Shown piece after piece: positions 26,209 to 34,358 of a stretch of 64,000 nucleotides of DNA. The translations under genes were made by a program, and so were the position numbers. The stretch covers positions 3,112,501-3,176,500 of the forward strand of contig NZ_JACJUV010000001.1 in NCBI RefSeq assembly GCF_014218805.1, given 5' to 3'. Each line of letters starts with the position of its first letter. Positions within the stretch are counted from its first letter, which is position 1. The stretch is from Teredinibacter franksiae. GTDB taxonomy: Bacteria > Pseudomonadota > Gammaproteobacteria > Pseudomonadales > Cellvibrionaceae. The notes under the pieces are model-generated. The model saw nothing but the letters and a program-made list of their open reading frames with translations. It did no database searches and was not told the DNA's origin.

Positions 26209-27459
26209 ATGATCAGGTGTAATCAACAAAGACGCAAAACAACAGCGGGCAGCAAATTTATGCTGTGGACTGTCTGTGCGGCGGCGCTGATGGGTAGCGC
26301 TGGTGTTTCCCAGGCGGGGACATTGGAGCAGGCCAAGCGTATGCACGACCGATTGGCGGGCGTTCCTCCTACTCAGGATGTGCTGTTACAAATGAAATCC
26401 GACCTGGATTCTGGTGACGGGGTTGCTGCAGCCATGAAAGCCATGGAGCACGACGGTTTTTACAATGTCACCGTAAAAAACTGGGCGGCTCCTTGGACGA
26501 ATCGAGAGCAGACGGTTTTTGTGCCTTTAAATGATTATGTTGCCACGGTGGTGGGCTTTGTGCGCGACGGAGACACCATGGATTTTCGTGAGCTGTTGTC
26601 CGCCGATGTTCTGTATACAGGCAATGCATCACTAGACTTGGCAGCCTATTCCAATAGTAACAACAGCCATTACGAGCAGTTGGAAACCGGTGGCTACAGC
26701 CTCAAGGACAATCTAGTGCAATCGAGTCAGTCGGCGCTTACCGGTTTGCCCGCCGATGCAACGGCCGGCGTTGTGACTTCCCGTGCAGCTGCGCGTTCGT
26801 TCTTTAAAGCGGGTACAAATCGCGCCAATTTTCGTTTTACCCTGCTTAACCACCTGTGTATGGATTTGGAGCAGGTGCACGACGTAACGGGTGTGCCGGA
26901 TCGTATCCGTCAAGATGTATCCCGCAGCCCCGGTGGAGATGCCCGGGTGTTCCTGAATAACTGCATCGGTTGTCACACGGGTATGGACCCTCTTACACAG
27001 GCGTTTGCCTACTACGACTATGAGTATGATGCCGACGAAGACCTAACCGGTGAAAACGGTTCCATTTCGTATAATGCCGAAGGCACCACTGACCCGGAGA
27101 CGGGCACTAGGGTTAAGGCTAAATACCGTATCAACAGCGCTACCTTCCCCACCGGTTTTGTAACGCCCAATGATAGCTGGGACAACTATTGGCGCGAGGG
27201 GCCGAACCAGAATCTAGGGTGGGATCAAGCACTTTCCGGCAGTGGCACGGGTGCACGCTCTATGCTAGTGGAGCTGGCTCACTCTGAAGCCTTTGCGGCG
27301 TGCCAAGTGAAAAAAGTATTCAAGGCTGTTTGTTTGCGTGATCCGGGTGATACCAATGATCGCTCGGCTTTGAACGGCATGATTAGCAATTTCAAAAACA
27401 GCGATTACAACATCAAGCAGATGTTTGCCGAATCCGCTGATTACTGTAAGGGAGAATAG
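26209..27459 (+). CDS. Secreted single-haem protein resembling planctomycete-type PSD cytochromes
   Basis: 416 residues from ATG 26209; the frame is open upstream, but a signal peptide (FMLWTVCAAALMGSAGVSQA) begins shortly after this Met. One haem motif, CIGCH (Cys252-His256), is followed by TGMDPLTQAFAYYDYEYD. This resembles the CxxCH...DPxG...FD pattern of DUF1588/DUF1585-type proteins in planctomycetes. Upstream lies SRAAARSFFKAGTNRANFRF, comparable to the region before the haem in those proteins. The next gene starts three bases after the stop. Role inferred: periplasmic redox partner of the DUF1501-like protein two genes downstream. Confidence 0.78.
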   Translation: MIRCNQQRRKTTAGSKFMLWTVCAAALMGSAGVSQAGTLEQAKRMHDRLAGVPPTQDVLLQMKSDLDSGDGVAAAMKAMEHDGFYNVTVKNWAAPWTNREQTVFVPLNDYVATVVGFVRDGDTMDFRELLSADVLYTGNASLDLAAYSNSNNSHYEQLETGGYSLKDNLVQSSQSALTGLPADATAGVVTSRAAARSFFKAGTNRANFRFTLLNHLCMDLEQVHDVTGVPDRIRQDVSRSPGGDARVFLNNCIGCHTGMDPLTQAFAYYDYEYDADEDLTGENGSISYNAEGTTDPETGTRVKAKYRINSATFPTGFVTPNDSWDNYWREGPNQNLGWDQALSGSGTGARSMLVELAHSEAFAACQVKKVFKAVCLRDPGDTNDRSALNGMISNFKNSDYNIKQMFAESADYCKGE

Positions 27460-27461
27460 TG

Positions 27462-29927
27462 ATGAACCTGTTAATTTCTCCGCTAAAAAAACTTCTTCTT
27501 GTTGCCAGTGTGCTTGGTGTTGTTGCCTGCAGTGGTGGCAGTGGCCAGGAGGTTCAGCAAAACGATGATTTCACCCGCAACGATGGTGATAATGGAATTT
27601 CTTATAACGGGCCAGCGCCCTCCACCGAGGATGTGCAAGCGTTCAAATTGAACCTGTGGGATAACCTAGCGGGTGAAAACCGCTGCGGTAGCTGTCATAT
27701 TCTGGGCGGTACCTCACCGGAATTTGTACGTGCCGACGACATTAACCTCGCCTATGGTTCCGCTAACCCGCTGGTGGATCTCGAAATTCCGGCTAATTCC
27801 CGTATTGTGCAAAAGGTTGCGAGCGGCCATAACTGCTGGAGTTCAGACCCTGCAGTGTGCGCTGATATTATTACCAACTACATTGAAGCTTGGGCCAATA
27901 CTTCGGGGGCCAGCAGTAATGTGATTGTGTTAACAGCGCCACCGGAATACGAAGTTACCGATAGTAAAAGCTTCCCGGGAGACAGTGGCACGTTTGCCAC
28001 TACTGTGTACCCGGTGGTCGAGGAATATTGCTCAAGTTGTCACTCGGAAGATTCGGCTTTACAGCAACAGCCATTTATTGGCAGTAGTGATGTTGATGTG
28101 GCCTACGATGCATCTCGTAGCCGTATCAATATGGACGACCCTGGCGCATCGCGCTTGGTGACCCGCCTAGGGAGTGAGTTCCACAACTGCTGGACGAGTT
28201 GCGACACTAACTCAGCCGAAATGGAAAATGCTATTGCTGCCTTTGCCAATGCCATACCCATTACCGAAGTTGACCCCGACCTCGTCGTTAGTCGTGCTCT
28301 CGGCCTGCCCGATGGCATTGTGGCTGCCAGCGGTGGCCGTGTGGAAAACAACATTGTTGCCTTGTACGAGTTTAAAAACAGTTCACTGCAAACCGCATTT
28401 GATACCAGTGGCGTGGACCCCGCACTCGATTTGAACTTAACCGGCAATGTGCAGCGTGTAGGCGGCTGGGGAATTCGAATCAATAACGGCAAGGCTCAGG
28501 GGTCTACCAGTTCAAGTGAAAAACTATACGACCTGATCCGCGCTACCGGTGAGTATTCCATTGAAGCCTGGGTGGTGCCCGACAATGTCGCTCAAGACGG
28601 CCCCGCACGTATCGTGACCTATTCGGGTGGTTCGGAAATTCGTAACTTTACCTTGGGGCAAACCCTGTATAACTACAACTTCATGAACCGCAGTTCGGTA
28701 ACCGATGGCAACGGCATGCCTATGTTGTCTACTCCGGACGCCGATGAAGTGCTACAGGCAACGCTGCAACACGTTATTGCCAGTTATAACCCCATTTCGG
28801 GCATGTCGGTGTATGTGAATGGTGAACTGGCGGCGCAAGACGATACTGTGGTCGGTTCAAATCTCAACGACTGGGACGATACCTTCGCTCTGGCGGTGGG
28901 TAATGAAGTCGATGATCAATACCTTTGGCAGGGCGTAGTACGCTTTCTGGCTATCCATAATCGAACGCTCACCGCCGATGATGTGACGATGAATTTCGAT
29001 GCCGGTGTGGGTGAAAAATTCTTCCTGTTGTTTGGTGTTTCCCACCATATTAATTTGCCTGAGTCGTATATTGTATTCCAGGTGGAGCAGTTTGATAGCT
29101 ACAGCTACTTGTTCTCGAATCCGTTCTTCATCAGCCTAGGGGACACAGCACCTACCGAAGACATTGTGATTGAAGGTATGCGCATTGGTGTTAATGGTCG
29201 TGAAGCGGCTATTGGTCAGAGCTATGCCAACCTTAACGTCACGATCAATTCGAGCAACTACAACGCCGACGTTGGCATGCCTCTGTCGCAACTGGGAGCC
29301 GTGATTGAGCTGGATAAAGGCCCTGATCTGGACCAATTCTTTATTAGTTTCGACAGCATTGGCGGTTCTAGCTATACGCGGTCAATGGCCGCGCCTCCCG
29401 CAGCACCAGAACCTGCAGACTTGGGTGAGCAGTCTTTAGTCGGCCTGCGCCATTTCGCTGAAATCAACGCTACCATCGCGCAGATGACACAAACCCCCAT
29501 GGAGGGCTTACCTACCAGCGTCTCGGATGTGTTCGAGGTGGTCAAGCAGCAATTACCAACGGTAGAAAACGTTGACACCTTCCTCGCCGCTCATCAGGCC
29601 GGTGTTATGCAACTCTCTGTTGCCTACTGTACGGCACTGGTAAATGACAGTAGTCGCCGCAGTAATGTGTTTGACGGCTTCAATTTTGGCGGCGATGTAA
29701 CGGCGGCAAATGCAGACCTGATTATCGAGCCGTTACTCGAGGGCCTTAGTGCCGGCGAAGTTGATGTGCAGGGTACGCCAACCGTATTAACAACCCAACC
29801 AATACCAGATGCCGTAAAAGCGCATCTGTACAGTTTGGTGGCCGATATGTCGACCGCTAATACCGATACAACTGTTATTGCACTCTGTGCCGCGACTGCG
29901 GGCAGTGCTGTGATGATCTTGCAATAA
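27462..29927 (+). CDS. LamG-domain lipoprotein with two c-type haem motifs
   Basis: 821 residues from ATG 27462, with GGAG seven bases upstream. The signal ends in GVVAC, a lipobox. Haem motifs are CGSCH (about residue 75) and CSSCH (about residue 190), each followed by a small cytochrome-like segment (NLAYGSANPLVDLEIPANSR; DPGASRLVTRL). A LamG/concanavalin-like jelly roll follows around residues 290-510 (LYEFKNSSLQ, YSIEAWVVPDN, HVIASYNPISGMSVYVNGEL, LWQGVVRFLAIHNRTL). The C-terminal region is unassigned. LamG domains bind glycans or proteins, so a surface protein that couples ligand binding to electron transfer is plausible but unproven. Confidence 0.82.
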   Translation: MNLLISPLKKLLLVASVLGVVACSGGSGQEVQQNDDFTRNDGDNGISYNGPAPSTEDVQAFKLNLWDNLAGENRCGSCHILGGTSPEFVRADDINLAYGSANPLVDLEIPANSRIVQKVASGHNCWSSDPAVCADIITNYIEAWANTSGASSNVIVLTAPPEYEVTDSKSFPGDSGTFATTVYPVVEEYCSSCHSEDSALQQQPFIGSSDVDVAYDASRSRINMDDPGASRLVTRLGSEFHNCWTSCDTNSAEMENAIAAFANAIPITEVDPDLVVSRALGLPDGIVAASGGRVENNIVALYEFKNSSLQTAFDTSGVDPALDLNLTGNVQRVGGWGIRINNGKAQGSTSSSEKLYDLIRATGEYSIEAWVVPDNVAQDGPARIVTYSGGSEIRNFTLGQTLYNYNFMNRSSVTDGNGMPMLSTPDADEVLQATLQHVIASYNPISGMSVYVNGELAAQDDTVVGSNLNDWDDTFALAVGNEVDDQYLWQGVVRFLAIHNRTLTADDVTMNFDAGVGEKFFLLFGVSHHINLPESYIVFQVEQFDSYSYLFSNPFFISLGDTAPTEDIVIEGMRIGVNGREAAIGQSYANLNVTINSSNYNADVGMPLSQLGAVIELDKGPDLDQFFISFDSIGGSSYTRSMAAPPAAPEPADLGEQSLVGLRHFAEINATIAQMTQTPMEGLPTSVSDVFEVVKQQLPTVENVDTFLAAHQAGVMQLSVAYCTALVNDSSRRSNVFDGFNFGGDVTAANADLIIEPLLEGLSAGEVDVQGTPTVLTTQPIPDAVKAHLYSLVADMSTANTDTTVIALCAATAGSAVMILQ

Positions 29928-29945
29928 TTGAGGTGGACCAGAACC

Positions 29946-31568
29946 ATGGCTAAACGAAGAAATTTTTTCCGTCCGGATGAGCCTCTCAAGCATGCGGATC
30001 ATCATCGCCCGAAAACCCGTCGCGATTTTATCGCCCAGGGGTTTCAGGCCGGCTTAGGTACCGTTGTCGGCACCTCGATGTTCAGTCTTTTTGCAAGCCC
30101 ACGCGAAGCGATGGCGTTGTCACCGGATATCGCCAACCTTCTCTCTCCCTGCGGTATTACCGCAGGCGCGGGCAAAATACCTTTTATCTGTTTTGACCTT
30201 GCTGGCGGAGCCAATATCGCTGGCTCCAATGTACTGGTGGGCGGTCAGGGTGGGCAAATGGATTTTTTGTCTACGGCGGGCTATAGCAAGCAGGGCTTAC
30301 CGGGTGACATGATTCCTGGTCTCGAAGAGGTAACTCCCGCGGTTGGTGGCAACGGCGACCATACAAATTCGCAGCTAGGCTTGTCGTTTCATGCCGATAG
30401 TCAATATCTGAGGGGTATCCTAGAGCGTACCTCCCCGGGTACTCAGGCGGCGATCAACGGTGCGGTTGTTGCGGCACGGTCAGAAAATGATACCGGTAAT
30501 AATCCGCACAATCCTATGTACGCTATCAATATGGCTGGAGCTAATGGTGAATTGCTCGCGCTTTGTGGGTCTCGCAGTAGTGAGTCGGGGGGTAACTCCA
30601 TGGCGCCTGCAGCATTGGTTAATAACGAAGTGCGCCCCACCAAAATTGATCGGCCCTCAGACGTGACTGGTCTTGTGGATGTGGGTGATTTTGGTGCCCT
30701 GTCGTCCTCTGAAGTTGTCGCGGTAATGGAATCGGTATCGCGTATCAGTGATGAAAAACTGGCTCGTGTTTCTACCGGCTTAAGCAACGACCAAGATGTC
30801 AAAAATCTAGTGAGTTGTGCCTATATTAAAAGTGCGTATCTTGCCGAGCAATTTCCCGATCCCGGCTTTTTAGACCCCGCGACGGATCCGGATATTGTCG
30901 GTGCGAACGGTATTTTTACGGTGGATGAGTTTAATGGCGATCGCGAATTTCAAAAAGCCGCTTCGGTGATGAAATTAGTAGTCAATGGCTATTCTGGTGC
31001 GGGTACGATCACTATGGGTGGTTATGATTATCACACCGGAGATCGCGCCACCGGTGAAATGCGTGATTTACGTGCGGGCCGTTGTATGGGTGCCTGTCTT
31101 GAATATGCCGCGCGTAAAGGTGTGCCGTTGATGATGTATGTGTTCAGTGATGGCTCGGTATTCAGTAACGGTATGACCGACGACTCCATTGACGGGCGTG
31201 GTAAAGGTGTTTGGACAGGTGACAATCAGCAAACGGCTTCAGCGTTCTTTTTGGTGTATAACCCTGGTGGGCGCCCGGTATTGATTGGTGCAAACCCTGA
31301 AGAACAGGCTATACATCAGCAAATTGGTTATATGCGCGGTAGTGGTGATGTGGAAACTACCTCCAGTGGTGACCGCCCCAACCCAGCTGCCAATAATGTA
31401 AACTTACTGGTGCAAACGGTTATGCTCAATTATATGGCTTTGCATGGTGAGCAGTCTCAGTTTGAGTCAATGTTTACTAGCCGGGGCCTCTCGCATGGCT
31501 TGGGTAGCGCCGGAATGATGGATCGCATTACGTCCTTTGAGCCCATTGTCGATGGGACTATTATCTAA
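29946..31568 (+). CDS. Tat-exported DUF1501-like protein
   Basis: 540 residues from ATG 29946, with GAGGTGG upstream as RBS; an earlier TTG at 29928 fits less well. The N-terminus has a twin-arginine signal, PKTRRDFIAQGFQAGLGT (Arg25-Arg26), which implies export of a folded, possibly cofactor-bearing protein. The mature part shows DUF1501/alkaline-phosphatase-fold-like elements (ICFDLAGGANIAGSNVLVGG, GGYDYHTGD, LMMYVFSDGSVFSNG). Planctomycetes encode DUF1501 proteins next to secreted cytochromes, and the same pairing occurs here. Substrate unknown. Last gene of the operon, followed by a terminator. Confidence 0.8.
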   Translation: MAKRRNFFRPDEPLKHADHHRPKTRRDFIAQGFQAGLGTVVGTSMFSLFASPREAMALSPDIANLLSPCGITAGAGKIPFICFDLAGGANIAGSNVLVGGQGGQMDFLSTAGYSKQGLPGDMIPGLEEVTPAVGGNGDHTNSQLGLSFHADSQYLRGILERTSPGTQAAINGAVVAARSENDTGNNPHNPMYAINMAGANGELLALCGSRSSESGGNSMAPAALVNNEVRPTKIDRPSDVTGLVDVGDFGALSSSEVVAVMESVSRISDEKLARVSTGLSNDQDVKNLVSCAYIKSAYLAEQFPDPGFLDPATDPDIVGANGIFTVDEFNGDREFQKAASVMKLVVNGYSGAGTITMGGYDYHTGDRATGEMRDLRAGRCMGACLEYAARKGVPLMMYVFSDGSVFSNGMTDDSIDGRGKGVWTGDNQQTASAFFLVYNPGGRPVLIGANPEEQAIHQQIGYMRGSGDVETTSSGDRPNPAANNVNLLVQTVMLNYMALHGEQSQFESMFTSRGLSHGLGSAGMMDRITSFEPIVDGTII

Positions 31569-31609
31569 AAGAAGGAAAGTAACCACCTAAATTGCTTAAC
31601 CCGCTAAGA

Positions 31610-31636
31610 AACCGGCTCCTGTAGTCGGTTTTTTTT
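31610..31636 (+). terminator. Rho-independent terminator after the DUF1501 operon
   Basis: AACCGGCT (31610-31617) pairs with AGTCGGTT (31623-31630), with one G-U pair and a CCTGT loop, followed by a run of Ts. From here to 32019 no gene was recognised. Confidence 0.85.
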
Positions 31637-32019
31637 GTGTGAGATAAGCTCAATTCGGTCGGTGTGTGGGTGTGCTTTGGCTCATTGTCTTATGGCGATG
31701 TTGCACATTATTCGGTCTTTTTATGGATTAATGTTTCAAAAAAGTGACGAATAGTGGAATCAACGGGGTATTCGTTGTCTATGCTTTAAAAGAAGCTGCT
31801 ACCCCGACACAGGGATAACAGGCCGTTAAGGAAGGTGGAGTCAGGGTAGTGCAGGAGTCATTGCCAAGGTGACACCAATGGTCGCAGCCAATGTGAGCCA
31901 CTAGAAACATTAGCAAATGTAGTTTATTTGATCTGCGTTTCAGTGGTGTGCAACGGAATGGTTTTGGTGATCGGTTTCGTTGCTTGGTTAATAGTTACCA
32001 TGGCAAGCAGGTAAAATTG

Positions 32020-32463
32020 ATGACAGTATCCAATGAAAACCTTCCACTCTTGCTCTTAAAGGCTCGAGAAAACTCCATAGCCTGCGTTCGGCCAATACTG
32101 GCCGATTTCGGTTTAACTGAACAGCAATGGCGAGTAATTCGAACCTTAAAGAAAGAAGGCGAGATGAACGCTCAGGACCTAGCGAGCGAGAGCTGCATAT
32201 TGAGCCCGAGCCTATCGCGTATTCTCAACCGCCTAGAAAATGAAAAAGTTATTTTGAAAAAAGTCGATAGCCAAGATCAGCGAGCGTTGAACATTCGTCT
32301 CAGCGCCAAGGGCAATCGGCTTCATGATCGCATCGTACCGAAGGTGGATAAGCAATATAAATTATTGTCGCAAGCGGTTGGTAAAGACACTATTAATAGC
32401 TTAGTGGGGCTATTGCAGGAGTTTTCAGATCGCGGTCACCGCTCAGCCGCTGGCAGCGCCTAG
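32020..32463 (+). CDS. MarR-family regulator, HpaR-like
   Basis: 147 residues. I start at ATG 32020 because the protein then begins like HpaR (NENLPLLLLKARENSI). The winged-helix core reads FGLTEQQWRVIRTLKKEGEMNAQDLA, then SCILSPSLSRILNRLENEKVI and DQRALNIRLSAKG. HpaR represses homoprotocatechuate/4-hydroxyphenylacetate genes, but none lie here, so the target is open. The neighbour downstream is convergent and separated by a perfect hairpin. Confidence 0.85.
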   Translation: MTVSNENLPLLLLKARENSIACVRPILADFGLTEQQWRVIRTLKKEGEMNAQDLASESCILSPSLSRILNRLENEKVILKKVDSQDQRALNIRLSAKGNRLHDRIVPKVDKQYKLLSQAVGKDTINSLVGLLQEFSDRGHRSAAGSA

Positions 32464-32481
32464 CAGGCTTGTTGTTCATCA

Positions 32482-32510
32482 CGCCTTACAGCGTTATACG
32501 CTGTAAGGCG
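32482..32510. terminator. Perfect 13-bp hairpin between convergent genes
   Basis: Arms 32482-32494 and 32498-32510 are exact reverse complements with a TAT loop. No T-run on either strand. It could end both transcripts or protect their 3' ends. Confidence 0.55.
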
Positions 32511-32519
32511 CGCCTCCGC

Positions 32520-32993
32520 TCAAATACCTATATCGGCAAAGGCAGGTTCAGAGTAATCGCTGTATAACCCTTCCGTATCAAAGGCCGCAATGCGCACTTC
32601 GTAACGGCCGGCTTCTAGGCTGGTTATTTCAAATTCGCTTCTGGTTTGATCGGTGATAACGGCTGAAGTAAACAGTTCATCGTTTGCGCCTCGGTACATC
32701 ACTTCGTAGCCACCTATTTCGCTCAACAGTAAATCTTCACCGTTTTCTCGGGTCGTGGGAATGTCCCATTCTACGATGGCGGTGTGTAAATTAGGTGTTG
32801 CGGGTGATGAGCTGGAGCTGGAGCTGGACGACGAGGTCGATGATGACGATGATGATGACTGTTGCGATACGTCACCGGGTATGAGATTGCCTTCACCACC
32901 ACCTGAGCCACAGGCCGACAGTAATGTGGTGGTAAGGAGGATGACTAACAAATTCCTGGCGGTTCCTAATGGAAGAGTGGTCATTGCAATCAT
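32520..32993 (-). CDS. Lipoprotein with poly-serine linker and fibronectin-III-like domain
   Basis: 157 residues. The signal ends in LLSAC, a lipobox, and is followed by a Ser-rich linker. The last about 87 residues form a fibronectin-III-like beta domain (AIVEWDIPTTRENG, EIGGYEVMYRG, AGRYEVRIAAFDTEGLYSDYSE). The same domain, about 60 of 87 residues identical by my count, ends the protein encoded at 33224-34015. Probable surface display module, perhaps a carbohydrate or matrix binder. No catalytic domain is present. Confidence 0.83.
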   Translation of the reverse strand: MIAMTTLPLGTARNLLVILLTTTLLSACGSGGGEGNLIPGDVSQQSSSSSSSTSSSSSSSSSSPATPNLHTAIVEWDIPTTRENGEDLLLSEIGGYEVMYRGANDELFTSAVITDQTRSEFEITSLEAGRYEVRIAAFDTEGLYSDYSEPAFADIGI

Positions 32994-33223
32994 TGTTTTA
33001 CAACTTCTCTATAATTGACATTTGATTCTAGACGACACGTGCGGTTAGAACTGTGGGGTATTTAACGTTTTTACTCGAGTGTGGGGGGGAACCTGTTAAA
33101 AAATGTATGTGGATCAAACCTTGTTTAAAACGCGAACAATGGTTTTAAGGGTTTTGCTGGAGATAAGGGTGTTTTAGCGCAGTAGGGTTGGGCGTCCTTG
33201 CCCATCTGGAAAGACTGTGTCGG

Positions 33224-34015
33224 CTAGAGTCCGATTTCAGCGAAGGCTGGTTCAGAGTAGTCCGAGTAGAGACCATCGGAGTCGAAAGCCGCAATGAGTA
33301 CTTCATATTCGCCAGCGTTTAGGTTTTCGATCAGGAAGTTGTCAATGGTTTGATCGGTGATAACCACGGTGGTGTAGGCAATGTTATCCGTATTGCGGTA
33401 CATGATTTCATAGCCGCCAATTTCGCTCAACAATAGGTCGTCACCATTTTCCCGGGTGGTTGGGATATCCCATTCCACTACGGCGTCCAATATCTCCGGC
33501 TCTGCCGTAGGTTCAACGGTAGGTTCAACGGTAGGTTCTGCCGTCGGTTCAACGGTAGGTTCAACGGTAGGTTCTACCGTCGGTTCAACGGTAGGTTCAA
33601 CGGTAGGTTCTACCGTCGGTTCAACGGTAGGTTCAACGGTAGGTTCTACCGTCGGTTCAACGGTAGGTTCTACAGTCGGCACAGCACTCGGTTCAACGGT
33701 AGGTACTGCGGTAGGCACAGCACTCGGTTCAACGGTAGGTACTACAGTAGGCCCAACAGTTGGTTGTACAGTAGGCTGAATGGTAGGCACTATTGTTGGA
33801 GTGATTGTAGGCTCAACCGTTGGCTCTGTAGTGGGGTTGGGTGACTGAATAGGTGCTCGGGTGGGCTCTATAGTTGGCTCTGGAGTTACTTCAGGCTGGG
33901 TGCTTGGCGGAAGTAATGTTCCTCCCTGATTAGACCCACCGGGCGCAGTGCCACCGCCACAGGCGATAAGGGAAGTACATATGAGCGCGCTTGCAGTCAG
34001 TCGTAAAAAGTTCAT
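33224..34015 (-). CDS. Lipoprotein with TVEP-repeat linker and fibronectin-III-like domain
   Basis: 263 residues. The signal ends in SLIAC, a lipobox. A linker of about 140 residues of Pro-Thr-x-x-Pro/TVEP repeats follows, then the fibronectin-III-like domain (VVEWDIPTTRENG, EIGGYEIMYRN, AGEYEVLIAAFDSDGLYSDYSE). The C-terminal domain is a paralogue of the one in the neighbouring gene, but the linker is unrelated. The extended Thr/Pro/Glu linker should hold the domain away from the membrane. A TATAAT-like -10 (minus strand) lies at 34077-34082. Confidence 0.83.
   Translation of the reverse strand: MNFLRLTASALICTSLIACGGGTAPGGSNQGGTLLPPSTQPEVTPEPTIEPTRAPIQSPNPTTEPTVEPTITPTIVPTIQPTVQPTVGPTVVPTVEPSAVPTAVPTVEPSAVPTVEPTVEPTVEPTVEPTVEPTVEPTVEPTVEPTVEPTVEPTVEPTAEPTVEPTVEPTAEPEILDAVVEWDIPTTRENGDDLLLSEIGGYEIMYRNTDNIAYTTVVITDQTIDNFLIENLNAGEYEVLIAAFDSDGLYSDYSEPAFAEIGL
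33504..33840. repeat. 12-bp minisatellite encoding the TVEP linker, with 36-bp higher-order period
   Basis: Units of the type ACGGTAGGTTCA repeat every 12 bp. From 33504 to about 33670 they are organised as near-identical triplets (36 bp), repeated about four times, then decay into degenerate units. In the gene (minus strand) each unit codes for four residues. Unequal crossing-over or slippage would explain the triplet pattern. Confidence 0.85.
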
Positions 34016-34358
34016 TAGCCGTTACCTCAAAATCAACATTAATTAGTATTTGGTACTTTTGTATTGTTGTGTATGCATTATAAACTGATCAAAAGGTACC
34101 AGTTGTGTGCCGGTTAACATAAAAAATGATCAAAAAACGAGCTGTGCGCCATCATTACAAAGTGTGAGTTTTGTCTAATTTTAAATGAGACTTAGTGCAG
34201 GTTTTTGCCGCTGTTTTGGTCGAGTATGGGCAGAGGGTGGTGTCGCGAGGTGTCGTAATCGGCAGAAATGGAGAGCCTGCGCTCTAGGCTTCTGGTAATC
34301 CCCGCGCAGATTCCTCATAATCTGCCGCCGTTTTTTAATCCCGGAAACAGATATTAGA
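34016..34358. other. Divergent region between TVEP-linker lipoprotein and tex
   Basis: No gene recognised. A minus-strand TATAAT occurs at 34077-34082 ahead of the lipoprotein gene. For tex, no clear promoter was identified. Confidence 0.4.

Noticed and set aside
33456..33779. Plus-strand frame coding for GSTVGSTVG-type repeats
   Set aside because: It is the antisense reading of the TVEP linker; the minus-strand gene has signal peptide, lipobox and a folded domain.
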